Source of the DNA: RUG705 sp934101175
GTDB taxonomy: Bacteria; Bacillota_I; Bacilli_A; RF39; UBA660
Direction of reading: 5' to 3'
DNA length: 64,000 bases
Assembly (NCBI GenBank): GCA_934101175.1
Contig: CAKOQC010000002.1
Location: forward strand, 1-64,000
In this document: positions 1-9,046 of the stretch, piece by piece
Layout of the letters: every line of letters starts with the position of its first letter
Numbering within the stretch: the first letter of the stretch is position 1
Program-made: the position numbers and the translations under genes
The notes under the pieces: generated by a model
The model's input: only the letters and a program-made list of their open reading frames with translations
What the model was told of the DNA's origin: nothing
Database searches by the model: none

Positions 1-123
1 GGAGAAACTGGTGCAACAGGACCTACCGGACCTACTGGACCTGCTGGACCTGCTGGTGCTGCCGGAGAAACTGGTGCAACAGGACCTACCGGACCTACTG
101 GACCTACAGGGCCTGCTGCTTAG
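1..123 (+). CDS. Collagen-like GXY-repeat protein, C-terminal end (partial)
   Basis: The reading frame open at the left edge encodes about 40 residues of uninterrupted Gly-X-Y triplets (GPTGPTGPAG, GETGAT types) and stops at TAG 121-123 directly after the repeats, so no C-terminal globular domain follows. Such proteins form collagen-like triple helices and in spore formers are often exosporium or surface filaments of the BclA type. A spore-surface role is only inference from the sporulation genes nearby. The codons of the repeats are GC-richer than the surrounding genome, as usual for Gly/Pro tracts. The 5' part lies outside the window. Confidence 0.85.
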   Translation, partial: GETGATGPTGPTGPAGPAGAAGETGATGPTGPTGPTGPAA

Positions 124-138
124 TAAAACTAATTTTAA

Positions 139-169
139 GAATTATGAATTCGTTCATAATTCTTTTTTT
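139..169 (+). terminator. Rho-independent terminator of the collagen-like gene
   Basis: A stem AGAATTATGAA / TTCATAATTCT with a short loop is followed by seven T, starting 16 nt after the stop codon. Confidence 0.9.
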
Positions 170-263
170 GTATATTAACAATACATTTGTTGCTTATTGT
201 AGATTGTTATTATTGGTATTATTTGTTATAATTAGGGTATGATAAATGTAAGGAGGTGAAGAA

Positions 264-836
264 ATGTTAAAAAAGATAAATAATTTTATACTATCATCTA
301 TAATAGTATCTATCTTATTTATCTTAATAGGATTTGGAATGATTGTATTTCCTGAAATATCACTAGATGTAATAGCTTATACTTTAGCTACAATATTTGT
401 AGTATTAGGTATATATCTATTTGCTCTTGATAATAAAGCTGCTTATCTATTCGATACAATGCTAATAGGAGTTATTATGATTATTATGGGTATATTACTA
501 TTTATATATCCTAAATCATTTAGTTTACTTATTCCAATCGTATTAGGTATTTGGATTATTACTGATAGTTTATTTAAAATTAGAATTTCTATTTCTCTTA
601 GAGAATATGAGGATGTTCCATGGGTAATATCACTTATTTTAGCAATAATATCTTTAATATGTGGTATCGTGTTCTTAATTCATCCACTTGCTTCATCTTC
701 AGTTATAACAGCAGTATTTGGATCACTAATTATTATTTATGCAGTATCTGATATTGTTGATATGGTTATGTTTAAGAGATATATTAGTAAGATTGTTAAG
801 GTATTTAAAGATCATACTAAAGTTATTGAATTTTAA
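264..836 (+). CDS. HdeD/DUF308-family integral membrane protein
   Basis: 190 residues made almost wholly of hydrophobic helices in paired hairpins (about six membrane segments) with short loops. This matches the DUF308/HdeD architecture: 'GFGMIVFPEIS' is the family's glycine-rich first hairpin, echoed by 'GILLFIYPKS' and 'GIVFLIHPLAS', i.e. three repeats of a two-helix unit ending in a proline. The gene has a strong AAGGAGGTGA site 7 nt upstream and is monocistronic between two terminators. The exact function is unknown; HdeD is an acid-resistance membrane protein in E. coli, but that role should not be assumed here. Confidence 0.75.
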   Translation: MLKKINNFILSSIIVSILFILIGFGMIVFPEISLDVIAYTLATIFVVLGIYLFALDNKAAYLFDTMLIGVIMIIMGILLFIYPKSFSLLIPIVLGIWIITDSLFKIRISISLREYEDVPWVISLILAIISLICGIVFLIHPLASSSVITAVFGSLIIIYAVSDIVDMVMFKRYISKIVKVFKDHTKVIEF

Positions 837-837
837 A

Positions 838-898
838 AAAAGCATTAGCAAATTATTGCTAACACTTTAGGCTTCTATATTTATAGAGGTCTTTTTTT
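838..898. terminator. Bidirectional terminator pair between convergent genes
   Basis: Two adjacent hairpins. TTAGCA/TGCTAA (about 845-862) ends in a T-run when read on the minus strand. AGGCTTCTA/TAGAGGTCT (about 868-891, with G-U pairs) ends in a T-run on the plus strand. They serve the genes on either side. Confidence 0.75.
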
Positions 899-899
899 A

Positions 900-1661
900 T
901 TATGAATTTAATTCTATTACCTTGGTATTACAAGCTAAATCATGTAGACCACGATTATCTTTTCTTATTAGGACTAGGTAGATAATTAGGGCTTCTACAA
1001 AGCTGACTAGGAAACTTATAATACTATCACATTTTGTGAATACTTCTTTAGAAGCATAGTTTAATAATATTAGATTGATACCATTTAGAAAGACATTATT
1101 TACTATTAGACTTCTTAGTAGATAATTTAGGATAGTTATTTTTTTATCATTAGCAGATACTACTTTTAGATGTAGAAGTTTCTTGCCAATAGTTTGACCT
1201 TTTAGAAGATACTGGATAATTCCAAAATAGATTAAAGTTGTAGTAAGAGTAATTATAGAGTTATATATACCTTTCTTTTGAAGATTGTAACTATAGTCAT
1301 TAATAAGAGATTTATAAGTAGTGTCTATTTCTTTTTTTAGAGCATTATATTCTTTTTCTTCTAATAATTCATCTTCATAATACTTAGAAATAATATCTTT
1401 ATAAGTATTGTTTTCTATTAGTTTATCATATTCTTCTTTAGTTAGAGTTTTATCCTGATAGGAGTTATTTAATAAACTTGTAGTATTAGTGTACTCTTGG
1501 TATTTTTCTTGATATTCTTGATATAGAGTTTGATATTCTTCAAAATGTTTATTTATTAAAGGGATGTTAGTTATACTGGTAGCTATTATAAGAACGATAA
1601 TTATATCTATCATATAAGCTCCAATTCTTTTAATTACTGGTTTTAAATTTAAATCTTTCAT
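900..1661 (-). CDS. RDD-family membrane protein with coiled-coil insertion
   Basis: 253 residues. The N-terminus 'KPVIKRIGAYMIDIIIVLII' is the RDD signature helix (Arg then Asp in the membrane edge). 'LLKGQTIGKKLLHLKVV' is the conserved RDD loop before the later helices. Between helix 1 and helix 2 there is an atypical extracytoplasmic insertion of about 90 residues, rich in Glu/Lys/Tyr/Gln and predicted helical. It contains 'LTKEEYDKLIENN', a motif seen in short SHOCT-like or 'EEY' helices. RDD proteins are poorly characterised, with transport suggested for a few. The start has an AAGAAAGGAAAAG site. It follows the upstream membrane-protein gene by 15 nt, so the two are probably co-transcribed. 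Confidence 0.75.
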   Translation of the reverse strand: MKDLNLKPVIKRIGAYMIDIIIVLIIATSITNIPLINKHFEEYQTLYQEYQEKYQEYTNTTSLLNNSYQDKTLTKEEYDKLIENNTYKDIISKYYEDELLEEKEYNALKKEIDTTYKSLINDYSYNLQKKGIYNSIITLTTTLIYFGIIQYLLKGQTIGKKLLHLKVVSANDKKITILNYLLRSLIVNNVFLNGINLILLNYASKEVFTKCDSIISFLVSFVEALIIYLVLIRKDNRGLHDLACNTKVIELNS

Positions 1662-1676
1662 ATTCTTTTCCTTTCT

Positions 1677-2480
1677 TTATATATTACTAGCTTTAGTAGG
1701 TAGTAAGTCTTCAACAAATTGATATTTTTTATTTCCTTTTATATAGAGATACGCTATTAGATTAAAAGTAATAGCTCCTAGAAAGTTTACCATTAAATCT
1801 TTCATAGTATCATTTAGGCCGATATCTAAATAACCACCAATAGTAGTTTCTATAAGATTACCATCTTTATCTTTAGAATATATCTTAGTATACTCTATGT
1901 TTTTTAAAATTACTGATTCATTTTTACCCTCTTCATTTAAGTATACTGATGAAATAGTAGTTATTTGATGGTCTTTTTGAGCATCTGTTAAGAAAACTTT
2001 ATCCATAGTATATTCGGCAAATTCCCACATTACACCAATAGTCATTGAGAAAGCAAAAGATACTAATAAAAGGTATGATGGAGATAAATTTATCTTAGAT
2101 GAATTTTTATTAAGAAGATTTACTAAAGAGAAACCTATTCCAGCACAGATAAAGCCATTAATAGTATGTAACATAGTGTCCCAATGTTTAAAGATATTAA
2201 AGAAATTATTTATCTCTCCTAGAATTTCAGCAGCAAAGATGAACAAAATAATTATAACTTCTAGGGTATCAGGTAATTCTATTTTAAACTTCTTTTCAAT
2301 AATAAATGGGAGAGTTATTAGGATAAGAGTCATTAAACATAAGAAAGCATTATTCCATTCATGATGAATTATTTGCATAATTAGACATATTAAAATTAAG
2401 AAACGAATAATTATGTAGACTCTTACAGACTTTTTATCAGATGATGCAATTATTTTTTTAAACTTATTTATTTTTTTCAT
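1677..2480 (-). CDS. Uncharacterised multi-pass membrane protein (DUF2238-like)
   Basis: 267 residues with about six hydrophobic segments. The central 'HWDTMLHTINGFICAGIGFSLV' and 'GVMWEFAEYTMDKVF' resemble the conserved His/Asp and Trp-Glu motifs of DUF2238/YjdF-type membrane proteins. A soluble stretch (about residues 170-215, 'TTISSVYLNEEGKNES...') sits between helices, followed by 'GYLDIGLNDTMKDLMVNFLGA', also conserved in that family. Family assignment is from motif resemblance only and no function is known. It is the first gene of a two-gene unit with the RDD protein, with GTGAGGAAA as its ribosome site. Confidence 0.5.
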   Translation of the reverse strand: MKKINKFKKIIASSDKKSVRVYIIIRFLILICLIMQIIHHEWNNAFLCLMTLILITLPFIIEKKFKIELPDTLEVIIILFIFAAEILGEINNFFNIFKHWDTMLHTINGFICAGIGFSLVNLLNKNSSKINLSPSYLLLVSFAFSMTIGVMWEFAEYTMDKVFLTDAQKDHQITTISSVYLNEEGKNESVILKNIEYTKIYSKDKDGNLIETTIGGYLDIGLNDTMKDLMVNFLGAITFNLIAYLYIKGNKKYQFVEDLLPTKASNI

Positions 2481-2608
2481 ATTTTCCTCACTTTTTATGT
2501 ATTATAGTTAATTATTTTATTTTAGTCAACTTATATTAAACAATATGGGAAAATATGATATAATTAGGTAGTAATAAGACAAAATATTAGAAGTTACAAG
2601 GAGGAAGT

Positions 2609-4702
2609 ATGAATTTAAGTAATTTAAATAAACAACAAGAAATAGCAGTAAAACATATAGATGGGCCAATGTTAGTATTGGCAGGAGCAGGATCTGGGAA
2701 GACAAAAGTACTTACTAGTAGAATCGCTTACTTAATTGAGAATGGAGTTAGTCCTGATAACATTTTAGCTATTACATTTACAAATAAAGCAGCTAAAGAG
2801 ATGAAGGATAGAGTTATAAAACTAATAGGAATGGATGCTAAGAGTATACAAATATCAACATTCCATTCATTAGGATTAAAATTAATAAAAGAGAATTATG
2901 CTAGATTAGGATATAAAAGTAATTTCGTTATATTAGATAGTGATGATACTTTAACAGTAGTTAAAAAACTGATGAAAGAAATGAATTTAAATCCTAAATT
3001 TTATAATGCTAGAGATATTAGAAATAAAATTAGTTCTGCGAAGAATGAACTTCTTAGTCCTATTGAATATACTAAAATGGAATTTGATAGAAATATTACA
3101 TCATTATATGAAAGATATGTAAGTAAACTTAAAATTAATAACTCAGTAGACTTTGATGATTTATTAATATTACCAATTAAATTATTTAAAGAATATCCAG
3201 AAATATTAAAATATTATCAAGATAAATATAAATATGTCTTAATAGATGAATATCAGGATACTAATGAAGCACAATATATATTTAGTAAAATGTTATGTAA
3301 TAACCATAAAAATATCTTTGTAGTTGGAGATAATGATCAAGCAATATATGCCTTTAGAGGAGCTAATTATAAGAATATATTGAATTTTGAGAAAGATTAT
3401 CCTAATTGTAAAGTTATATTACTAGAAGAAAATTATAGATCTACACAGAATATTTTGGATGCTGCTAATAGTGTTATTAAACATAACAAGATGAGAAAAG
3501 ATAAAAACTTATGGTGTAATAATGATATAGGAAGTAAAGTTAAATATATTAAAGCAGATAGTGATAAAGAAGAATGTGAATATGTATCTAATAAAATAAA
3601 AGAATTACATGATAATAATGTAAGTTATGAAGATATAGCTATCTTATATAGAACTAATGCACAATCAAGATTAATAGAAGAAGAAATGCTTAAGAATGGT
3701 ATTCCTTATAGAATTGTAGGTAGTTTTTACTTCTATAATCGTAAAGAAATTAAAGATTTACTATGTTATTTAAGATTAATTAATAATCCAGATGATGATG
3801 TTAGTTTACTTAGAGTTATTAATACTCCCAAGAGAGGAATAGGAGATAAAACAATAGAAAATATATCTAATATAGCTAATGAGAAAAAGATTTCTTTATT
3901 TGATGCTATTAGTACAGGAAAAGAATTATGGTTTAAGAATTTGATATTAGAAATGCAGAAAGAATGTGAGAATTTAACTCTTACTGATATGGTAGAATTA
4001 GTTCTTAAAAGAAGTGGTCTTAGAGATGAATTAGCTAATGATAAGAGTTTAGAATCTGAAATTAGATTGGAAAACTTAGAAGAGTTTAAGTCTATTACTA
4101 AAGGTTATGAAGAAGAATATGGAGTTATATCTTTAACGGATTTCTTAAATGAAGTATCTTTAGTTAGTGATATATCAGAACATCAAGATAGTAGTAATAA
4201 AGTTAGTTTAATGACAATACATGCAGTTAAAGGACTTGAATTTGATAATGTCTTTATAGTAGGAATGGAAGAAGGAATATTTCCACATTATAACTCAATT
4301 AATGAAGGAACAATGGCTGCTATTGAGGAAGAAAGAAGACTATGTTATGTAGCTATTACAAGAGCTAAAAAGAACTTATGGATGCTAAATGCAAGAAAAA
4401 GAATGCTATTTGGAAATACCCAGATTAATATGCCTAGTAGATTTATGGATGAAATAGATACAAAATATATTGAATGTGAGAATAACAGAGTTAGCTTAGT
4501 AAATAAAGCTTCTAACTTTGTTAAAGGAAACATGTTTAGAAATGATGATGTGTATTATTCAGTAGGAGATCATGTTAAGCACGATGAGTTTGGAGAAGGA
4601 ATTGTTGTAGCAGCTGATAAATCTTTAGTAACAATAGCTTTCCCACATCCTTATGGAATTAAGAAAATGATGGCTAAACATAAAAGTATTACCAAGATAT
4701 AA
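2609..4702 (+). CDS. pcrA: ATP-dependent DNA helicase PcrA/UvrD
   Basis: Superfamily 1A 3'-5' helicase of 697 residues, acting in nucleotide excision repair, removal of recombination filaments and plasmid/phage rolling-circle replication. Motifs in order: Q motif 'LNKQQEIAV', Walker A 'AGAGSGKT' (residues 29-36), Ia 'AITFTNKAAKEM', Walker B 'LIDEYQDTN', III 'VVGDNDQAIYAFRGA', IV 'LEENYRS', V 'MTIHAVKGLEFDNVF', VI 'VAITRAKK'. The C-terminal SH3/Tudor-like tail ('VGDHVKHDEFGEGIVV') is the RNA polymerase-binding module typical of PcrA. It is slightly shorter than the B. subtilis protein. The start is supported by AAGGAGG 8 nt upstream. PcrA is also the host helicase used by many rolling-circle replicons, which is relevant to the prophage at 51-59 kb. 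Confidence 0.97.
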   Translation: MNLSNLNKQQEIAVKHIDGPMLVLAGAGSGKTKVLTSRIAYLIENGVSPDNILAITFTNKAAKEMKDRVIKLIGMDAKSIQISTFHSLGLKLIKENYARLGYKSNFVILDSDDTLTVVKKLMKEMNLNPKFYNARDIRNKISSAKNELLSPIEYTKMEFDRNITSLYERYVSKLKINNSVDFDDLLILPIKLFKEYPEILKYYQDKYKYVLIDEYQDTNEAQYIFSKMLCNNHKNIFVVGDNDQAIYAFRGANYKNILNFEKDYPNCKVILLEENYRSTQNILDAANSVIKHNKMRKDKNLWCNNDIGSKVKYIKADSDKEECEYVSNKIKELHDNNVSYEDIAILYRTNAQSRLIEEEMLKNGIPYRIVGSFYFYNRKEIKDLLCYLRLINNPDDDVSLLRVINTPKRGIGDKTIENISNIANEKKISLFDAISTGKELWFKNLILEMQKECENLTLTDMVELVLKRSGLRDELANDKSLESEIRLENLEEFKSITKGYEEEYGVISLTDFLNEVSLVSDISEHQDSSNKVSLMTIHAVKGLEFDNVFIVGMEEGIFPHYNSINEGTMAAIEEERRLCYVAITRAKKNLWMLNARKRMLFGNTQINMPSRFMDEIDTKYIECENNRVSLVNKASNFVKGNMFRNDDVYYSVGDHVKHDEFGEGIVVAADKSLVTIAFPHPYGIKKMMAKHKSITKI

Positions 4703-4714
4703 GGTAATACTTTT
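4683..4714 (+). terminator. Terminator of pcrA
   Basis: AAAGTATTACC pairs with GGTAATACTTT and a T-run follows. The stem overlaps the last codons and stop of pcrA. Confidence 0.9.
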
Positions 4715-4760
4715 TTAACATATATATAACTTTAGAATATAATATTATAGGTGAATTTAA

Positions 4761-5318
4761 ATGAATTATCTTATGTTAGTTAATAAGAATAACTTTTTAG
4801 ATAAGACCTATATACCAGAAGATTTAGTAGATAGTGAAAGTAAATATAAAGATAATGTTATGATATGTAAGAAAGTATTTGAAATGTTTAACCTGATGAA
4901 AAAAGATGCTTTAGATAAGGGATATTTAATTGATATTATGAGTGGATATAGATGCTATGAATATCAAGATAAAATATATAATAGATTAGTAGCAGAAAAA
5001 GGACTTAATTATGCATTTAGATATATAGCTAAAGCTGGAGCTTCAGAACATCAAACAGGATTAGCAATTGACATTTGTGTATACAGAGATAATAAATGTT
5101 ATATAGAACATGAAATAGTAGATTTCGAAGAAATTAAATGGGTAATGGAAAATGCATATAAATACGGATTTATCTTAAGATATCCGTTTGGTAAAGAAGA
5201 TATAACAGGATATAATCATGAGCCTTGGCACTTTAGATACGTCGGTAATATAGCCGCTAAAAATATATATATGAACAAATTGACCTTAGAAGAATATATT
5301 AAAAAAACTTGTAAATAA
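4761..5318 (+). CDS. D-alanyl-D-alanine carboxypeptidase, VanY/M15B type
   Basis: 185 residues. The zinc site of M15 peptidases is complete: 'SEHQTGLAIDI' (SxHxxGxAxD, first His and Asp ligands), 'YPFGKEDITGYNHEPWHFRYVG' (catalytic Glu and second His in ExWH). These enzymes trim the terminal D-Ala of peptidoglycan stem peptides. Unlike most VanY proteins there is no signal peptide or membrane anchor in the reading frame, and the N-terminus 'MNYLMLVNKNNFLDKTYIPEDLV' is not hydrophobic enough, so the product may act inside the cell. A close paralogue sits at 60,580-61,152. The next gene starts 35 nt downstream. Confidence 0.9.
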   Translation: MNYLMLVNKNNFLDKTYIPEDLVDSESKYKDNVMICKKVFEMFNLMKKDALDKGYLIDIMSGYRCYEYQDKIYNRLVAEKGLNYAFRYIAKAGASEHQTGLAIDICVYRDNKCYIEHEIVDFEEIKWVMENAYKYGFILRYPFGKEDITGYNHEPWHFRYVGNIAAKNIYMNKLTLEEYIKKTCK

Positions 5319-5353
5319 ATATTAGAAGTGATATGATTATTACAGGTGATGTT

Positions 5354-5782
5354 ATGAAAAAGAAGATAATAATTATTGTTAGTATATGTATAGTAATTCT
5401 AATAGGAGCTTTAATTGTAGATAATCATATTAATAATTCTTATTTAAAAGAACTTAGCTATAAAGAAGTAATGGAAAAGTTAGATAACAAAGAAGATTTT
5501 ATATTACTAGTTAGTCAAACTACTTGTTTTCATTGTAAAGAATATAAACCAGTATTTAAAAAGGTTTTGAGAAAATATAAATTAACTGCTTATTATATGG
5601 AATATGATTTACTTAGTAAAGATGATAAAAAAGAATTTGTTAAACATATTAATTTTGATTCAACACCAGTAACGGCTTTTATTACTGATGGAGATGAGAT
5701 TACTACTGCTAATAGAATAGTTGGTGCTAAGTCAGAAGAATATATTATAGCTAAATTAAAAAGTAATGGTTATATTGAATAA
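5354..5782 (+). CDS. Membrane-anchored thioredoxin-like protein
   Basis: 142 residues from the ATG at 5354, chosen over an in-frame ATG at 5333 because AGGTGAT lies 5 nt before it. The N-terminal hydrophobic helix 'IIIIVSICIVILIGALIV' is an uncleaved anchor or signal. A thioredoxin-like fold follows, with 'QTTCFHCKEYKPVF' (CxxC redox pair, residues about 55-58) and the cis-Pro strand 'FDSTPVTAFIT'. It probably reduces or exchanges disulfides outside the membrane, or guards wall enzymes. It may be co-transcribed with the carboxypeptidase upstream. Confidence 0.8.
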   Translation: MKKKIIIIVSICIVILIGALIVDNHINNSYLKELSYKEVMEKLDNKEDFILLVSQTTCFHCKEYKPVFKKVLRKYKLTAYYMEYDLLSKDDKKEFVKHINFDSTPVTAFITDGDEITTANRIVGAKSEEYIIAKLKSNGYIE

Positions 5783-5797
5783 TCATTACTTTTTTTA
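5762..5797 (+). terminator. Terminator of the thioredoxin-like gene
   Basis: AGTAATGGTTAT and ATAATCATTACT pair around a short loop that holds the stop codon, followed by seven T. Confidence 0.85.
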
Positions 5798-5804
5798 TTG
5801 TCTA

Positions 5805-8800
5805 TTATCTTTTATTTTGAATGCTATTTGTTAAGTATTCTTGATAACTAAAGTCTTTAAAGTTATCACTTAGTTTTCCTATATCCTTAACATTATTTTT
5901 ACCTAGAGCTTGTATTTCATTTCCATATCTATCTTTATATGTACCATAGTTACTATTATCTAGAATATATAATTCATAATCTCCATAACCATCTTGTCCT
6001 TTTGTCATGGATACTGCTACTTGAGAAACATCATATAGTTCATATTTTTCTTTGATTACTTTATCAAAGGCTTCTTCATCATATACTGATAATAAGAATA
6101 AGTCATCTTGGGGATCTTTATGATGTTTTGCTTGATAGTATTCTTCATATAGATATAAATAATCGCCAGTTGTATTTGTGTCATAATAAGCACTTAGAAA
6201 TTCTTCAGCCTTATTTTTGTCAGGTATTATTTTCATAAGTTCATTAATAACATCATCTTGGTAATTATCAAAAGTGCCAAAATTTACAAAACCATTTGCC
6301 ACATCATAAGGAAGAAGTTTAAACAAAGTAATTTGATTATTATCATAGAAATTGCCTGATCCTACGGTGTTACAACTTGCATCGGAAGTACGATTATTTG
6401 CATAATCTTGTTTATTAAAATTTTTAATATTATCCAAGTCACAGAAATACATTTTTTCACTATCTACTTGATCAAATAAAACGCTACCATCGTCATCATA
6501 ACCTGAAAACTTATAAAGATATTCTTGCGTACTTACGGTTACAGTCCAATCATTTCCTGCTTTTCTCTCATCAAAAACAATAGTTTTACCATAAGGTAGC
6601 TCATCAACAGTAATTATTGGATCAATGTTGCAGGCATATCTTACTTGATTTTTATCAATAGTTGATAAACAATATTGCATCATTAAGTCGGTTGAAATAT
6701 CTTTGTGGTATTTTTCCATATAATATTCACTAACATTATTTTTAAATGTTCTTTCCATTTCATCTTTTGTAGTTATACCACTTGTATTTCTTTTCCATGG
6801 ATCTAAACTATTTAATAATTCTTTTGACTTATCTTTATCAGGTATTATTCTTTCTAATTCACTAGCAATATTTTTAATACCATCATCATAATTAAAATCA
6901 TTAAGAAAATCTGATCCAATTAGTTTTTCTATAGCTTTTAGATCTTTGTAATTAAAATAGAAATAACTTGGATTAACTTTTATATTTAATTCTGATAATT
7001 TACCGATTTTTGTAGTTTTTTTGGTGTCTCCTGTAACAGCATATACTTCATAATCTAATATATTATTTTCATTTTCACACTTAGACATAGTTATTTTAGT
7101 ATCACTATCAAGATTATATTCTCTTTTTATTAATGAATTAAAGTTATCCTCATTAAAGATAGCTAGTAAGGCTAAGTTACTTTCTATTCCTTTTTGATAT
7201 TTAGCTTGATAATACTTACTAAAAATAGATTTATATTCATTATCATAATTTTTATCAATTAAGTGTTTAGTAAAGTTATTGGCCATATCTTTATCATTAA
7301 TTAGTTTTAATAGTTCTGATACAATTAAATCTTCTTGATACCCGCCATCAGGCGATAATGCTAAACTATCACTGGATAGAATCTCTTTTGCAACATCACT
7401 ATAACCTAAATAGCCATCTAATGTATACCCTTTAAGATCTTCTACATTGCATAGAAATACTTTTTCATTATTATTTGTACTTACGTAAATAGCTAACTTA
7501 TCATCATCAAAAATATTCATGTCATTAATGGTTAATGATTTATTGGCAGTAGAATCATTATTATAATTACTTATTTCACTCATATCAAGAGCGTATTTTA
7601 TTTTGTTAAAGTATTCAGTATTATCTTTAGAGAAATAATATGTCATTATTAAATCATCATCCATGTTTTTATGATACTTTGCTTGATAATACTTACTAAA
7701 AATATTTTTTATTTCTTTTTGATACTCTTTTCTTTCATCAAGCCTATTATCACCATATGCTTCTTTACTATCTTGCATATAATTTATAAGTTTTAAAGCT
7801 AATTCTTTATCATCAATAATTTTCATAAGTTCTTCAATAATGATATCGTCATCTGCGTGGAATTGATATTTTCTTAGTGGCTCTTTACCAATAATATGTG
7901 CTAAAGCATTTAAATTTTTTCTTTCCTCGATATAACTAAAATCGTTACCAAAATAATTAATATTAAACTCACTATTAAGGGGTTCTTGTATTGCTGGTGT
8001 GTAATTTCCGAAAACACTAAAAGTATGACAAAGCTCATGAGTCATTACTGTTTTTCTCTGTTTCCCATCTTGAGTAGTGCCTGTGCTTATTATAATCTCT
8101 TTCGTTGAAGGAGACCATGCTCCGGCTGCTGTTGCTGCTTCTTTTTCTGTCGGTATTGCTGGCTCGTCTTGGTATCTGATAGTCATATTTTCAAAATTAT
8201 CTAAAAGATGCAAAAAATCAATATATTCTTTATTTTCAGTAAATATTCTAGGATTACTTAAGAAAAGACTTTTTTCTTCTTCGGTAAGGCTTTTATTAGC
8301 TTCTAAATATGATGTTACACTTTCTATTATTTGTTCATCCGTCATTCTTTTGAACTTTGCTCTATCTATATTATCCATAGTTTCATGATAGGCATTACCA
8401 ATTGCATTTGATATTTTTTCTTCATATTCATTAAAACTAAAAGGGCCAAGAAGCGTTGAAGAAACTAACCAAGAAGCAATATATATTGCTAGTAATGCAC
8501 TCCCGTTTTCAATAACATATTTCATATACTTATTAGTGGCTGGTTTTTTATTATTTTTAGAATTATCTGCATCAGTATATACAACATCAGGGCTTAAATT
8601 GTTATATTTCATATTTAGATATATCAAGTCTTCACGAGGGGGCTCAGGTTTGAATATCTTAAAACCGGTTTTCTTATCAATAAATATTTGATAATTAGTT
8701 CCGTTATATAAAATATCATGATAATAAAATATGTCTTTAGAAGGAGTTATTTTATATAAAACATATTTTATTAAATCTATTTCTTCTTGTGTTAATTCAG

Positions 8801-8903
8801 TACTAATATTTTCTTCATTAAGATACCCATATTTATAAGTATCATTCTCTTTATAATAACAATATTCTTTATCATTTAATTTAAATTTTAAAAGTATTTC
8901 CAT
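5805..8903 (-). CDS. Giant repeat protein with HExxH zinc-protease-like motif
   Basis: 1032 residues from ATG 8903, which has AGGTGAT 5 nt upstream; an in-frame codon 102 nt earlier lacks a site. I do not recognise the family. Visible parts: an N-terminal soluble domain (about 1-120), one hydrophobic segment near residues 135-155 ('NGSALLAIYIASWLVSSTLLG'), then 'VMTHELCHTFSVFG' (HELCH, residues 289-293) with a possible third ligand in 'IQEPLNSEF'. After that comes a long region with four copies of a unit centred on 'YYQAKYHKxxxDDLxxxxxF' (near residues 404, 561, 725, 920), each preceded by 'DKELALKLINYM'-like helices and 'ELMKIIDDK'. This suggests a membrane-tethered gluzincin-like peptidase with a repeated interaction region. 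It lies alone between terminators. Confidence 0.7.
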   Translation of the reverse strand: MEILLKFKLNDKEYCYYKENDTYKYGYLNEENISTELTQEEIDLIKYVLYKITPSKDIFYYHDILYNGTNYQIFIDKKTGFKIFKPEPPREDLIYLNMKYNNLSPDVVYTDADNSKNNKKPATNKYMKYVIENGSALLAIYIASWLVSSTLLGPFSFNEYEEKISNAIGNAYHETMDNIDRAKFKRMTDEQIIESVTSYLEANKSLTEEEKSLFLSNPRIFTENKEYIDFLHLLDNFENMTIRYQDEPAIPTEKEAATAAGAWSPSTKEIIISTGTTQDGKQRKTVMTHELCHTFSVFGNYTPAIQEPLNSEFNINYFGNDFSYIEERKNLNALAHIIGKEPLRKYQFHADDDIIIEELMKIIDDKELALKLINYMQDSKEAYGDNRLDERKEYQKEIKNIFSKYYQAKYHKNMDDDLIMTYYFSKDNTEYFNKIKYALDMSEISNYNNDSTANKSLTINDMNIFDDDKLAIYVSTNNNEKVFLCNVEDLKGYTLDGYLGYSDVAKEILSSDSLALSPDGGYQEDLIVSELLKLINDKDMANNFTKHLIDKNYDNEYKSIFSKYYQAKYQKGIESNLALLAIFNEDNFNSLIKREYNLDSDTKITMSKCENENNILDYEVYAVTGDTKKTTKIGKLSELNIKVNPSYFYFNYKDLKAIEKLIGSDFLNDFNYDDGIKNIASELERIIPDKDKSKELLNSLDPWKRNTSGITTKDEMERTFKNNVSEYYMEKYHKDISTDLMMQYCLSTIDKNQVRYACNIDPIITVDELPYGKTIVFDERKAGNDWTVTVSTQEYLYKFSGYDDDGSVLFDQVDSEKMYFCDLDNIKNFNKQDYANNRTSDASCNTVGSGNFYDNNQITLFKLLPYDVANGFVNFGTFDNYQDDVINELMKIIPDKNKAEEFLSAYYDTNTTGDYLYLYEEYYQAKHHKDPQDDLFLLSVYDEEAFDKVIKEKYELYDVSQVAVSMTKGQDGYGDYELYILDNSNYGTYKDRYGNEIQALGKNNVKDIGKLSDNFKDFSYQEYLTNSIQNKR

Positions 8904-9009
8904 ATAATCACCTATCTTATATTGATTATAGCATAGTAATATTTGAAAAGTAAAGAAACTAGTTAAAATATGATTTAAACTGATATATATTGTAAAATAA
9001 GACATGGAA

Positions 9010-9046
9010 AAAGAGATTTTAATATGATGATATATAAAATCTCTTT
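9010..9046 (-). terminator. Terminator downstream of mbl
   Basis: AAAGAGATTTTA/TAAAATCTCTTT stem. Read on the minus strand it ends in CTTTTTCC just past the mreB-family stop codon. Confidence 0.8.

Noticed and set aside
1..123. Repeated 9-36 nt units at the left edge as a CRISPR array or minisatellite
   Set aside because: The repeats are in-frame Gly-X-Y codons of a collagen-like protein with a stop and terminator; no spacer pattern.
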